Position numbers and translations under genes: made by a program | In this document: piece after piece, positions 23,551-33,621 of the stretch | Numbering within the stretch: the first letter of the stretch is position 1 | Layout of the letters: the number at the start of each line of letters is the position of its first letter | Notes under the pieces: generated by a model | Told to the model about the DNA's origin: nothing | The model's database searches: none | What the model saw: only the letters and a program-made list of their open reading frames with translations | NCBI GenBank assembly: GCA_018894105.1 | Contig: CM032126.1 | Span: forward strand, 9,947,001 to 10,011,000 | DNA length: 64,000 bases | Source of the DNA: Jacaranda mimosifolia | Taxonomy: Eukaryota > Streptophyta > Magnoliopsida > Lamiales > Bignoniaceae | Direction: 5' to 3'

Positions 23551-23640
23551 TGAGATATGAGGAAAACGCATTTGGTTGTCAAATAAAAACTCATTTCTTC
23601 TGGAAATAAGAAGTCAAACCGTCTTTTTCCTCATATCTCA
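23551..23640. repeat. Short hairpin with 29-bp arms
   Basis: The arms 23551..23579 and 23612..23640 pair; the outer 16 bases (TGAGATATGAGGAAAA) are perfect and the inner part is imperfect. The loop is 32 bp. It could be a remnant of a small inverted-repeat element or a structured RNA; nothing else supports a function. Confidence 0.5.
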
Positions 23641-23932
23641 CTCTTCTGAAAATGAGATTTGCCCTTGTCTCTATTCTCCAAGTTAATTTATAATTTTAAA
23701 GTTTCTTTACATTTCAATTTTTCGGAAAATTTAATCTTGTAATGTGATTGTAGATTTTATATTATACTTTGGAAAAACATTAATTTACAAAGTTTTCATT
23801 TTGCATTAGTTTGAATTCAGAAATATAATTAGTTAATGAATTATTTAAAAGTAAAATTGTACATAATAGTTTTATATTTTACAAAATAATTTTTTAAATT
23901 ATTTCTTTGAATTTTTTTTTTTCAAAAGCAAT

Positions 23933-24808
23933 TGTAAGCACAAATTTCTTTGTCTGCAATAAATAAAATTACAAGACAAAAAAAATCGTACAAATAAAAT
24001 AAAATTAAAATCAATCAATTGTGGATTCAATCTCTAATTTAATTTTCTGATTCTTCTTTTTCAAATATGATCTTGAAATTTGATGAGATCCATGATGAAT
24101 GCCTTGAACAACGTGGGTCTCCTTGAATTTAATTTGAAATAATTCTAATTCGAGGGCTTTACACCTTAATCTCAAATCAAACACTAAAAATATATGAGTT
24201 CCGAGAAAAACACTTTGAACACCGTGGATCTCTTTGAATATAATTAGAATAAAATAACGCCAATTCGATGGCTCCGCACCTTAATATTGAATTAAACGCC
24301 AAAATATGATGAGTTCCACGAAGAACGCCTTAAACACCGTTGATCTCTTTGAATTTAATTGAGAAAATTGCTGGACGACTCCAAAGCTCCTCTTACTTGC
24401 TGGAATTTGTGTTGTGTGTTGAATGAGCCTTGGTCACCCCCTTTATATAGATGTTTGATGGGAAACTTACAGATTTACTTAAACTTTTTTGAGGGTTATC
24501 TCTTTGATAAAATAATACCAAATATCAGAAGATAATATCAAGTGTGAACAGATAATATCAAATATCAAGATATAGTATCAAATGTCTCTGATTTGATTAG
24601 TTCATAGGCATAGACACTTTATCTTTGATACTTATCAATATTTGATTTGAACATAAAATAAATACTAGAATATTAATTAAAATTAACTATTTATCTTTTG
24701 AAATTAAATTTAATAAATTCCAAGATAAATAGAACATTTTGAATTAAAAACTAGTATATTATTTTGTACGTGTCACTCTTCAATTGGGCAAAAATTGATA
24801 TGTCTACA
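23933..24808 (-). repeat. 3' LTR of the gag-only element
   Basis: 876 bp. Inside is an internal tandem repeat of about 112 bp, two full units and a partial one (about 24081..24360), each carrying a GAGTTCC...GAACACCGTGGATCTC-like stretch and a CTTTGAAT.TAATT stretch. The same pattern is in the other LTR. A second set of short repeats built on AATATCAA lies at about 24509..24580. Confidence 0.88.
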
Positions 24809-24825
24809 AATACCCCCACTTCAAG
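24809..24825 (-). other. Polypurine tract of the gag-only element
   Basis: Plus strand AATACCCCCACTTCAAG, i.e. GAAGTGGGGGTATT on the minus strand, directly upstream of the 3' LTR in element orientation. This is the expected plus-strand primer and fixes the orientation. Confidence 0.75.
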
Positions 24826-24989
24826 ACTTGGTGAAAAATGTGTCAATCATCCACGAAAGAGGCAAGGTTTGAAGTATTTGGGAAGTTTTCTTTTTCTCCC
24901 AATTCATATATGTTTGTGGCAAGAACATCTTTCAAGCATTTCTCAAGCTATGGTGCCCAATAAAATAGTTAAATCATAACATAATTCAA

Positions 24990-25435
24990 AGTAAATATCC
25001 TTTTGAGGGGAGTGCCGAACACAATTTATATTAATGCGAGCCAGGAGTAACATATAGTTTAAGTTCGTATGTCAAGGAGCATATTTAACTTGAATAGATA
25101 TTTTATACTTGTGTCAAGGAGTCCACTTGAATTTAGTTGATAATTTATACTTATGTCAAGGAGTTTACTTGCATTTGACTTAATAGACAGTTTACACTCT
25201 TGTCGAGGAGTACATGGAGAGAATTTGAATATTTAAATAGTTTATGCTCGTACCTATGATCCTTATTGAAAGTTTAAGCTCTTATCAAAGAGCACATGAG
25301 GAGACTTCGAATATTTAGATAGTTTATGCTCATATCCAGGAGTCTTATTGATAGTTTAAGCTCTTATCAAAGAGCACATGAGAAAACTTCAATTTAAAAA
25401 TTGCAGATAGTTTATAATCATATCTAGGAGTATTT
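24990..25435 (-). repeat. Degenerate tandem array, unit about 60-100 bp
   Basis: On the plus strand a phrase of the form TAGTTTA.GCTC.TATCAAGGAG (seen for example near 25264 and 25347 as AGTTTAAGCTCTTATCAAAG) recurs from about 25050 to 25435, with GCACATGAG between copies. The last units are nearly identical over about 80 bp (25264..25345 against 25347..25430 in part). The array continues once more near 25890..25945. It lies between gag and the 3' LTR, where an autonomous element would carry pol. Confidence 0.7.
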
Positions 25436-25880
25436 GAAATTTGAAGACTTGAGCTTTGGACTTGAAGACTAGAAGATTTGAGTCTTTGATTTGGAAATTT
25501 CAAGACTCGAGTCTTGAATTTGGACATCTGGAACTTGAGCTTGAATTTGAAGACTTGAGTCGTAGATTTAGAGATTTGCATACTTGAGTTTTGAATTTGA
25601 AAACTTCGAAACTTGAGCCTTGACTTGAATACTTGGAGACTTGAGATATGATTTTGAATTTGAAGACCTGGAGACTTAAAAATTTGAGTCTTGGACTTGG
25701 AAACTTAGAGACTTGAGCTTTGACTTGAAGTTTTGGAGACTTGAGTCGTAGATTTTAGAGACTTGGAGACTTGAGTTTGTATTTGAAGACTTGAATTTGA
25801 ATTTGGGGACTTGGAGATTTGAGTCTTGAATTTGAAGACTTGGAAACTTGAGTCATGGACTTAGAGACATCTTGAGAATT
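25436..25880 (-). repeat. Minisatellite of GACTTGAG / GAATTTGAA phrases
   Basis: About 440 bp built almost entirely of short phrases such as GAAGACTTGAG, GACTTGGAGACTTGAG and TCTTGAATTTGAA in varying order, with a basic period of 10-12 bp and higher-order units of about 30 bp. It has no stable reading frame. It is internal to the gag-only element. Confidence 0.8.
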
Positions 25881-25958
25881 TTAGATAGTTTATGCTCTTA
25901 TTTGAGAGCATTATTGACAGTTTAGGCTCATATCAAGGAGCATTTAGAAATTGAAAAA

Positions 25959-27139
25959 TTAATTGCCCCCAACATCTTCATCATCATCAGCATCACTTGA
26001 TTCTTCTTGTTTATCAAAATTTATGCTTATTTCAATATTGTATGCGTGAGTTGCCAAATCTTCAAAAGTTTTTGATTTAATTCCTTGAAGTATGTAGCAA
26101 AGACTCCAATGCATTCCTTGGATACACATATCAATTGCTAAAGCCTTCGATAAATGATCTTTGCAGTTAAAACTTAAATTTCTCCAGTGATTGATATAGT
26201 CAATGACAAGTTCTTCTTTCCACTGGCGAGAGTTGGTGAGTTCAATCATGCTGACTGCCTTTTGAATGCTGTAGAAACGATTGAGGAACTCTTGTTCCAG
26301 TTGCCCCCAACTATTGATGGAGCCTGTTTTCAAGTTAGTGTACCAATCAAAAGCATCATCCTTTAATGATCGAATAAATTGCTTGACTAAATGATCTCCG
26401 TATGTCCTAGCATTATTACAAGTCTTAATAACATGAGCCACGTGCTGCTTTGGGTTGCTTTTACCATCAAATTGCTAAAATTTTGGGGGCTGGTAACCAA
26501 TTGGCATTTTCAAGTTGTCAATCCTTTGAGTATATGGCGTGGAGTAAATCATAGACAACTTAAAACTTCCATCAACCTTGTATTTGATAGTTTCCATGAT
26601 AAACTCCTTTAATGGGTTAATGGGAACTAGTCCATAAGTTCTTTATTTGCAGTCTTTTCATTTTCGGTTGACTGTTTCTTTATAGATGTTTTGCCTTCAT
26701 CCTAAGCCTTAATTTGTTTCTCCACTATGCAACTTGCATCAAGATTGTCCACTTTGCTCATCAATTTGAAGATTTGAAAGTCTCGCTCTTGGACATGCTT
26801 CATGAGTCCTTCTATAGCCTTTGCCAAATTTGCAATTTGTTCCTCCAAGGTTGTAGCACTTGTTGCCATCACTGTCGCCGTGTTTGAGGAATTCGATATT
26901 GAGCGGAGAATGGATGGTGTAGATTCTTCCTTTGAGTCTCCACAATCTTCTTCATTTATATTAATAAAATGCAGCAACATCTTGTCCACAGCAAGTGAAG
27001 GAACCACCTCCAAAGATGATTGCAGCTTCTTGGACATACTTCTTGTGATGACGCCAACACTTTTTGCTCCAGTACTTGAGGAATTTGAGGTAGTAATTTT
27101 CAATGTTGCAGTCTTGTTGGCAACCATTTCATACTTCAA
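25959..27139 (-). pseudogene. gag of the non-autonomous element (broken in the middle)
   Basis: Two minus-strand blocks in different frames. The N-terminal block (27139..26702, 145 codons) has ITRSMSKKLQ and a coiled-coil-like LEEQIANLAKAIEGLMKH stretch. The C-terminal block (26441..25959, 160 codons) has the retrotransposon capsid motif FDWYTNLKTGSINSW followed by FLNRFYS, ending in an acidic DADDDEDVGG tail. Between them the frame is lost by a stop at 26702..26704, a shift near 26640 and a TAG at about 26475. No zinc knuckle follows. Gag would let the element form particles with enzymes from a partner. The start is the ATG nearest the leader; a second ATG lies four codons later. Confidence 0.82.
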
Positions 27140-27196
27140 TCTTGATCAAGAAAAGAGATGAGAGGTAAAGACAGTCCCACTAGGCGTGCCAAAATT
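27140..27196 (-). other. Leader and primer-binding region of the gag-only element
   Basis: Directly beside the 5' LTR the minus strand reads TTTTGGCACGCCTAGTGGGA. The TGGCACGCC...GTGGGAC phrase occurs at this place in many plant gypsy elements, which supports gypsy descent. The tRNA used was not determined. Confidence 0.6.
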
Positions 27197-28077
27197 TGTA
27201 AGCACAAATTTCTTTATCTACAATAAATAAAATTACAAGACAAAAAAAATCGTACAAATAAAATAAAATTTAAATTAATCAACTATGGATTCAATCTCTA
27301 ATCTATCTATAATATCTTATTCTTCCCTCTCAAATGTGATCTTGAAATTTGATGAGCTCCGCGATAAATGCCTCGAACAACTTGGATCTCTTTGAATTTA
27401 ATTTGAAATAACGCAAATTCGAGGGTTTCGCACTTTAATCTCGAATCAAACGCTAAAAATATATGAGCTATGTGAAAAACACTTTGAACACCATGAATTT
27501 CCTTGAATATGATTTGAATAAAATAAATCCAATTCGAGGGCTCCGTACTTTAATCTCGAATCAAAATGCAAAATATGATGAGTTCCACCAAGAATGCCTT
27601 AAATGTCGTGGATCTTCTTGAATTTAATTGACAGAATTGTTGGACTCCTCCAAAGCTCATCTCACTTGTTGGAATATGTGTTATGTGTTGAATGAGCCTT
27701 GATCACTTCCTTTATATAGATGCTTGATGGGAGACTTCCAGATTGACTTGAACTTCTTTGATGGTTATCTCTTTGATAAAATAATACCAAATATCAAGAG
27801 ATAATATCAAGTGTGAAGAGATAATATCAAATATCAAGATATAGTATGAAATGTTTGTGATTTGATTGGTCCATAGACATAAACACTTTATCTTTGATAC
27901 TTATTAATATTTGATTTGAGCATAAAATAAATACTACAGTGTTAATTAAAATTAACTATTTATTTTTTGGAATTAAATTTAATAAATTCCAAGATAAATA
28001 GAAAATTTTGAATTAAAAGCTAGCATATTATTTTATATGTGTCACTTTTCAATTAGGCAAAAATTGATATGTTTACA
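27197..28077 (-). repeat. 5' LTR of the gag-only element
   Basis: 881 bp, aligned end to end with the copy at 23933 apart from scattered substitutions and small indels. It carries the same internal roughly 112-bp tandem units (about 27345..27630). Confidence 0.88.
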
Positions 28078-28403
28078 ACAATTTTCATAGTTCGTAAATT
28101 ACTAATTTTCACAACTGTAATTACTAACTATATTATTTAATAATATCTTCAAAAAATTAGGATGCTTACTAAAATAATTTGTGAAAATTGAAAATGAAAA
28201 TTTTATTTCTCTTTTTCTCGTTATATTTTAATTTTCGGTAATATAAAATAGTTTTTAATTTATTTAATAACTAAATATACATATAATTACATTTTACAAT
28301 ATGAAGCTTTAATTTTTAAAAAAATTCATTCTATAATCTGCGTTGTTTGTATACTACAAAAGTGCTAGACTTTAATTGATGATTAAATTATTTAATTACA
28401 ATA
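28078..28403. other. AT-rich spacer, no gene seen
   Basis: About 325 bp of AT-rich sequence between the gag-only element and the Helitron-like segment. I see no coding frame or recognisable element. Confidence 0.5.
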
Positions 28404-28728
28404 TCTATATTATTAATAAAGGACCTATCCCTTTTTTGGAGTATTTTTGGATGGTTTATCTAAAATGTCCTTAGTTCTTTATTATTTCTTTATTTATCTC
28501 TTATTTCTAATGACTAGAAGTTATACAATAACTACCATTTATAATTCACCTATTTTATGCCTGCAATTATCACTTTATCACAACTTTTTAATTTTTATTT
28601 ATGTAAAAATAAATAAATATATTAAAAGTATTAAAACAAAAATACATTATATAAAAAAATAAATATTATTATCATATAAAAATATTGTAGAAGTTTTAGA
28701 ACATGCATCGGATGTGTCAAATTACTAA
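28404..28728 (+). mobile_element. Short Helitron-like segment
   Basis: It begins TCTATATTATTAATAAAGG after an A and ends ACATGCATCGGATGTGTC then AAATTACTAA before a T. A 5' TC and a 3' CTRR between host A and T are the Helitron hallmarks. The 3' end closely matches the end at 58798. It is 325 bp with no helicase, so non-autonomous. CTAA in place of CTAG and the weak hairpin make the border uncertain. Confidence 0.5.
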
Positions 28729-29269
28729 TATATACAATTTCACTTTTTACAATATAATTTTTATGTATTTTAAATTAAACATTATTTTGAAAACTTTAAT
28801 TTCTCCTCTAATTTTATTTTTTTTGGAATTAAAAAATTATTAACTTATTTAATGAAATGTTATAAATGTAATTTTACATTCTATACTATAATCATATATC
28901 TTCAACATATTAACATAACTTCTTTTAGTATGCTTTATTTTTATTTCAAATATACCATCTCATTCTTGCAAAAATTAGAACACAAACATTATAATGCAAC
29001 CATTATCTTAAACATTTCTCACAAATATCTTACAACCAATTACAACCTCACATTACATCATACCTAAGCATTACATTATTTTCTACAACCAAATACGTAC
29101 TCATCTCTTATTCTCTTTACAAGCAATTCCACCCATAGAATTTTGCACAAGGTTATTACTAACATTTAGAAAGTTGTAGTTCCACTGCAGAAGATAATAT
29201 ATGGTGAAACAATTCCACAAGTAATATTAATATACGATGCCCCTAAATATGTTGAAAATAATTATGCTG
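28729..29269. other. AT-rich spacer, no gene seen
   Basis: The open frame at 28852..29067 is low-complexity and has no motif. Nothing else is recognisable before the Mutator-like element. Confidence 0.5.
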
Positions 29270-29461
29270 TCATATTTTAGGGCAAATTGCATTTTACAAC
29301 CTCCATGTGAAAATGAAAAAGAGCGAAAAGACCCCTTATGACAAAAAAAAAAAAAAAAAAGAAGGAAAAAGGCAACAAACCTCCTTGTAGTTTTAAAGAA
29401 TATGCACACCGTCTTCCCCTCATAATTTCCAATAGTTTAGCCCTAATTTTAATATATAAAA

Positions 29462-30060
29462 ACTATACCACCCTTAGTTACTTCATATATTTTTAATTTT
29501 ATTTACAAACTATTTTTAAATATATTTTTATTTTTATTTATTTACTTTTTTAAATATCTTTTTTCATCTCCAACATACCAAATTTTTTATTTTTAAATTT
29601 AAAAAATATTTTAATTTTTTCATTTTCATATTTCTAATTTACTCTATTTTTTCACACACACACATATATATATATTATACAAACATATAATATACTATAA
29701 ATATAAATATAAATATAAAGTATATAATATAATACATTATAACTACATAATATATTTATGTATATATTTATATATACTATACTACCCTTAGTTATTTCAT
29801 ATATTTTTAATTTTATTTATTTATTTTTTATATATATTTTTAAATATCTTTTTTCATCTCCATCATATCAAATTTTTTATTTTTAAATTTAAAAAATATT
29901 TTAATTTTTTCATTTTCATCTTTCTAATTTACTCTATTTTTTCATATATATATATATATATATCCAATATACAAATATATAATATACTATAAATATAAAT
30001 ATAAAGTATATAATATAATACATTTTAACTGCATAATATATTTATGTATATATTTATATA
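29462..30060 (+). repeat. Tandem duplication of about 300 bp inside the Mutator-like element
   Basis: Unit 1 (29462..29775) and unit 2 (29776..30060) both start ACTATAC.ACCCTTAGTTA and both end in a TATGTATATATTTATATATA-type stretch. They share most of the sequence between, including CTTTTTTCATCTCCA. The frame 30044..30298 across its end is not a gene. Confidence 0.8.
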
Positions 30061-30095
30061 TATTAATAAATATATAAATATACTATGTTTACCTA

Positions 30096-30190
30096 CCCCC
30101 ACCCCACCTTACCACCCCCACCCCCCACCTTACCACCCTGATGGCCGCAACTCGCAGTACCACTCAAGGGGTGGGGGAGGGTTGGGTGGG
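30096..30190. repeat. C-rich and G-rich facing tracts
   Basis: A C-rich tract (30096..30138, several runs of three to six C) is followed 30 bp later by a G-rich tract (30168..30190: GGGG, GGGGG, GGG, GGG, GGG). They can pair with each other, and each strand could form a G-quadruplex or i-motif. The G-rich side continues after the hAT insertion (ACGGGGGGTGGGC at about 32048). Confidence 0.7.
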
Positions 30191-30191
30191 T

Positions 30192-32033
30192 TAGGGGTGT
30201 TCAGAAAAAATAAAACTGATCAAAAACTGAAAAAATCGATCGAACCTAGGTTTTCAATTTTTTATTTAAAAAAAAAATCAATTTTCGTTTTAGTTTGATT
30301 TTTTTGCTCGGTTAACCGAAAATTGAAAACCAAAAATTTTCGATTCGGATTGGTTAGACCACCGAACCAAAAATCGAATCTTTTAAGTTTAAGTGTAATT
30401 TTTCAAATGATGTAAATGTTAATGTACTTTTAAGTTTTGGGGATAGATAAAAGGAAATTTTTTATAAGGTGAAATAATTAAGAAAAAAAGATGCAAAATT
30501 GGAGAAGAGAAAGTAAAACTATATTGTCTTTATTTCATAAAAGATAATTGATTTTATCATCTTATTACTAAACATAGAAAAATAGTTATTAAAAGCCTTA
30601 TGTTTTATAAATAATATAGATATTAATATATGACATATTGACATATAGTTATGATACAAAGAAAAAAAAAATAGATGATTATGATTTTTTTGTTGTACGA
30701 ACTAATACTATTACATATAAAAAATAGATGATTATGATTTAAAGAGCAAAAAATGTGATATGAAAAAAAAATTAAAAACTTTCTCTTTGATTAATTAATT
30801 AAACTTATATATAAAAATATATTATAGGATATATTGATGAATAAAATTGAAATTTCAATTTTAATTGCAAACTACAAGATTGGATCCTATTCATGTGATA
30901 TAGTACTAGTAGTACATAATGTACTGTACATTGCATCTGCTGATCAATAAGATGTTATCTATATTATTGTGAAACAAAGATTGTTCATTGTTTTGTGTGT
31001 AAAATATAGTTAAAAGCTAATATAGTTTGAAAGATAAAGTGGAGAATTCCAAAAATATCCTTTAGAAATAATGATTTAATAAGGTTATAATTATATTTTT
31101 CACAAAATTTACAAATCCACAATCTATATTATGATGTCATTGGACTAATTGTATGGCTTATTAGAGTGTCTACCTATTTGAAATTTTCACAAATTCTAAA
31201 TTTTCACATAAATGTAAACATTTATTATCAAACTTAATTCTATCAAATAAACTTTTTAGTACTATAAAAATAAGTAATCCAATTCAATTTTTTTAGCTAA
31301 AGTTAAAATCAAACATTTTTTTTATCAAACAAACTTTTATCACAATTTAATAATAATAATAATAATCTTGAACCGGTTCAGTTTCGGTTTTAGTAACCAT
31401 AAAAGAACCAATAAAGATTTTATTTATATTATTATAAAAAAAAGGACCGTTTTATGTGTAAAATAGAAGTTATTTTTGTTCATTTACATAATTTGTCCTT
31501 TTAATTATTCCAACAACAAAAATTGACAATATAGCTTGAAGAATAAATTGGAGAGTTCAACACAAAAAAGATAGTTTGGATATAAATTTTATCAATATTC
31601 CAAAATTATCCTTTAGAAATGATGATTTAATAAGGTTATAATTGTATTTTTCAAAAAATTTACAAATCCACAATCTATATTATGATGTCATTGGATTAAT
31701 TAGTTATTTTCCTTTAGTAGACTGAGTTTAAGATTTAATTTGCTATATAATCTAATTCAATATTTTCACCTAAAAATAAATATTTGGGTACTAAAAAAAT
31801 AAGTAACCCAATTCAAATTTTTTTATTAAACAAACTTTTATCAAACAAACTTGTGTCACACTTTTTTGATATTTTTTTTTTTTTTTGGGTTCAGTTTCGG
31901 TGAAACCGAGAAAAGCAAAATAAAACCGAAAAAATCTGTTCGATTCTCGGTTAGAATTTTTGAAAAATTGAAACTTTCGGTTAACCGATCGAACCGTTCG
32001 GTTCGATCGATTAAAACTGAATGAACAGCCCTA
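30192..32033. mobile_element. hAT element nested in the Mutator-like element
   Basis: It starts TAGGGGTGTTCA and ends TGAACAGCCCTA, near-perfect inverted repeats. A perfect 8-bp target duplication GGGTGGGT flanks it (30184..30191 and 32034..32041). Subterminal sequence is rich in GGTTAACCGA and CGGTT phrases on both sides, as in many plant hAT elements. No transposase frame is present over its 1842 bp, so it is non-autonomous. It contains a diverged internal direct repeat of about 140 bp (about 31013..31150 and 31531..31698, sharing TATGATGTCATTGGA). Confidence 0.9.
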
Positions 32034-32486
32034 GGGTGGGTTGAGAACGGGGGGTGGGCTGTTTATATGTATATATATATTCATATATTTGACTATATAT
32101 AAATATAGTTATATATAAATACGTCTATATTAACTATATATTTAATAAATATATACATATATATGTATGTAAGTATATAAATATATTTATATATTTTATA
32201 TTTTTTTATAGGTAGAAGTAATTTGAGCCATTAATTTTTTTCAATATATCAAACGGTTGATGTTCAGGGGCTAAATTGATATTTTAACAACAAAAACCCT
32301 AGAACCAACCATATTTACGGTGTGTGAATTATACCGCGGAATGGAGGGGGGTAATTTGCTATTTTTTTAAAAAACGTAAGGGGGGCAATGCCTATTTTTC
32401 TTTTTTCTTTTTTTTTTCATAAGGGTTTTTTTTTGCCCATTTTTACTTTCATAGAAGGGTCAAACCGAATTTGCCCTCATATTTTA

Positions 32487-33621
32487 TACTACATTTGTGT
32501 GTATATATATATGTATATATATCTTTTAACTTGTAGATTTGGGCAAGGTTTTAAATAAAAACTCTGTATGCCTAAAGATTCATGTTGTTATAATATGGGA
32601 CCACGCAAAGTTGGTAATGATCACAAAATTTTAATCCTCTGCATTCTTTCAATAACGTTTCATATTAATTTTGATAACATATGGTTTCTTAAATAAATTG
32701 ATTTGGATATGTGTGATCTCTCCTATGTTAGTCCAACTACTATTTTGTAAGTAGAGGCGACAATCAACATCACTACTGTTCATATATAAGAGGCCACTGA
32801 ATGCGATTATTACAGATGTGCTTCATAGAATGTCTGAAAATTAGGTAAGTAAATTCATACTTGCATTTTCTAGTTACATAACATTCATTGTGCAATAAAT
32901 GTGACACATTTTTCAACTACATGTTTTATAGGAGTTGGCTCTGTCCAATATACTTTCTCTCTAATTACATTCAATACACACTTAGATGGTTGTCATGTTA
33001 TAAACAGATTAATTTAATAATAAATATAAATTAATATATTTGGTTTTGGTCTAACTAGTAGCAATACTCGTGATCTAGATGTCAGCTACATCCATTACTC
33101 CATGTACCTGAAGTATAGTGTAATTTTGGAGCTACAAAAGGTTTTGTTGTGATAAACTTATAAGCAACTGTCTTTATGGGCCATTGATGATTTTATTAAT
33201 GAGGTATGTTAGTACATTAATATAAAAGTACAATGTCAATTCAAATGGACAAATAGAGTGTTAAATAGCTAGCTGTATCTAGTCACAGACCTCAAATAGA
33301 GACATGTAAAATTTTAATAACTATTTACAAACATATTTTATTAATGAGGTACGTGAACTACGAGTATATAATTGCATAATTTCACTCAAAATAAGAACAT
33401 GAAGTATCAACAAATGATTATATTTATTTACCGGATAATTTCAATTTTGTCAAGTTTATCTGCCTCTTCTCAAAATTCATTGTCTCTCCTCTCCAAGCAA
33501 CAAAATAAAGGTGAAAAAGGATTTTTTTTTTTTTTTTTAAATAAGTTCTTCTTCTTTTTCTTATTAGTACCATGTTTTGCCTTAACTCATAAGATCAAAT
33601 AGGTTAGAAAAACCATAACTA
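32487..33621. other. Intergenic DNA with the first part of a dispersed tandem repeat
   Basis: No gene is recognised. Phrases such as ATTTTATTAATGAGGTACGT (near 33336) and TTAATGAGGTATG (near 33196), with TTTCACTCAAAATAAG nearby, return on the far side of the large gypsy element (45,000..45,300). The open frame 33372..33602 crosses a T run and has no motif. Confidence 0.45.

Larger units (their letters stand above)
20605..23932. other. THO6 3' region and intergenic DNA
   Basis: The THO6 3' UTR must start at 20605; its end is not visible with confidence. The rest is AT-rich with several AT microsatellites (about 22853..22877 and 23329..23347). Items listed separately are a possible orphan first exon at 21051..21155, a SINE-like body near 22370 and a hairpin at 23551. 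A GAGCT/TCGAG-rich patch at about 22121..22190 resembles the arms of the hAT MITE at 34524, but no ends are found. Confidence 0.5.
23933..28077 (-). mobile_element. Non-autonomous LTR retrotransposon carrying gag only (TR-GAG type)
   Basis: Two LTRs of about 880 bp in direct orientation (23933..24808 and 27197..28077) start TGTAAGCACAAATTTC and end TGATATGT.TACA. Flanks are GCAAT on the left and ACAAT on the right, a 4-of-5 match to a 5-bp target duplication. The internal 2.4 kb reads on the minus strand: primer-binding-like leader beside 27197, gag at 27139..25959, then tandem arrays, then a polypurine tract beside 24808. There is no protease, integrase, reverse transcriptase or RNase H anywhere, so it depends on a partner element. 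The gag is of gypsy type. The layout matches what is known as TR-GAG elements in plants. Confidence 0.85.
29280..32476. mobile_element. Mutator-like element interrupted by a hAT element
   Basis: The ends are inverted repeats beginning GGGCAAATT. A perfect 10-bp target duplication TCATATTTTA flanks them (29270..29279 and 32477..32486), diagnostic of Mutator-type insertion. Without the nested hAT element (30192..32033) it would be about 1.35 kb and non-autonomous. Its left half contains a tandem duplication of about 300 bp. Its centre has facing C-rich and G-rich tracts. The inverted arms both carry a long A/T run and a stretch of the type GACC or CCCTTATGA..AAAA. Confidence 0.88.

Noticed and set aside
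24990..25950. A CRISPR-like array
   Set aside because: Units are degenerate, adjacent and without unique spacers, and the context is a plant LTR retrotransposon.
26802..27161. A plus-strand 119-codon frame
   Set aside because: It lies opposite the gag block of the gag-only element and has no motif of its own.
28447..29067. Small secreted or membrane proteins
   Set aside because: The frames are rich in Ile, Tyr, Phe and Lys only because the DNA is AT-rich; no start context, splice signals or motif support them.
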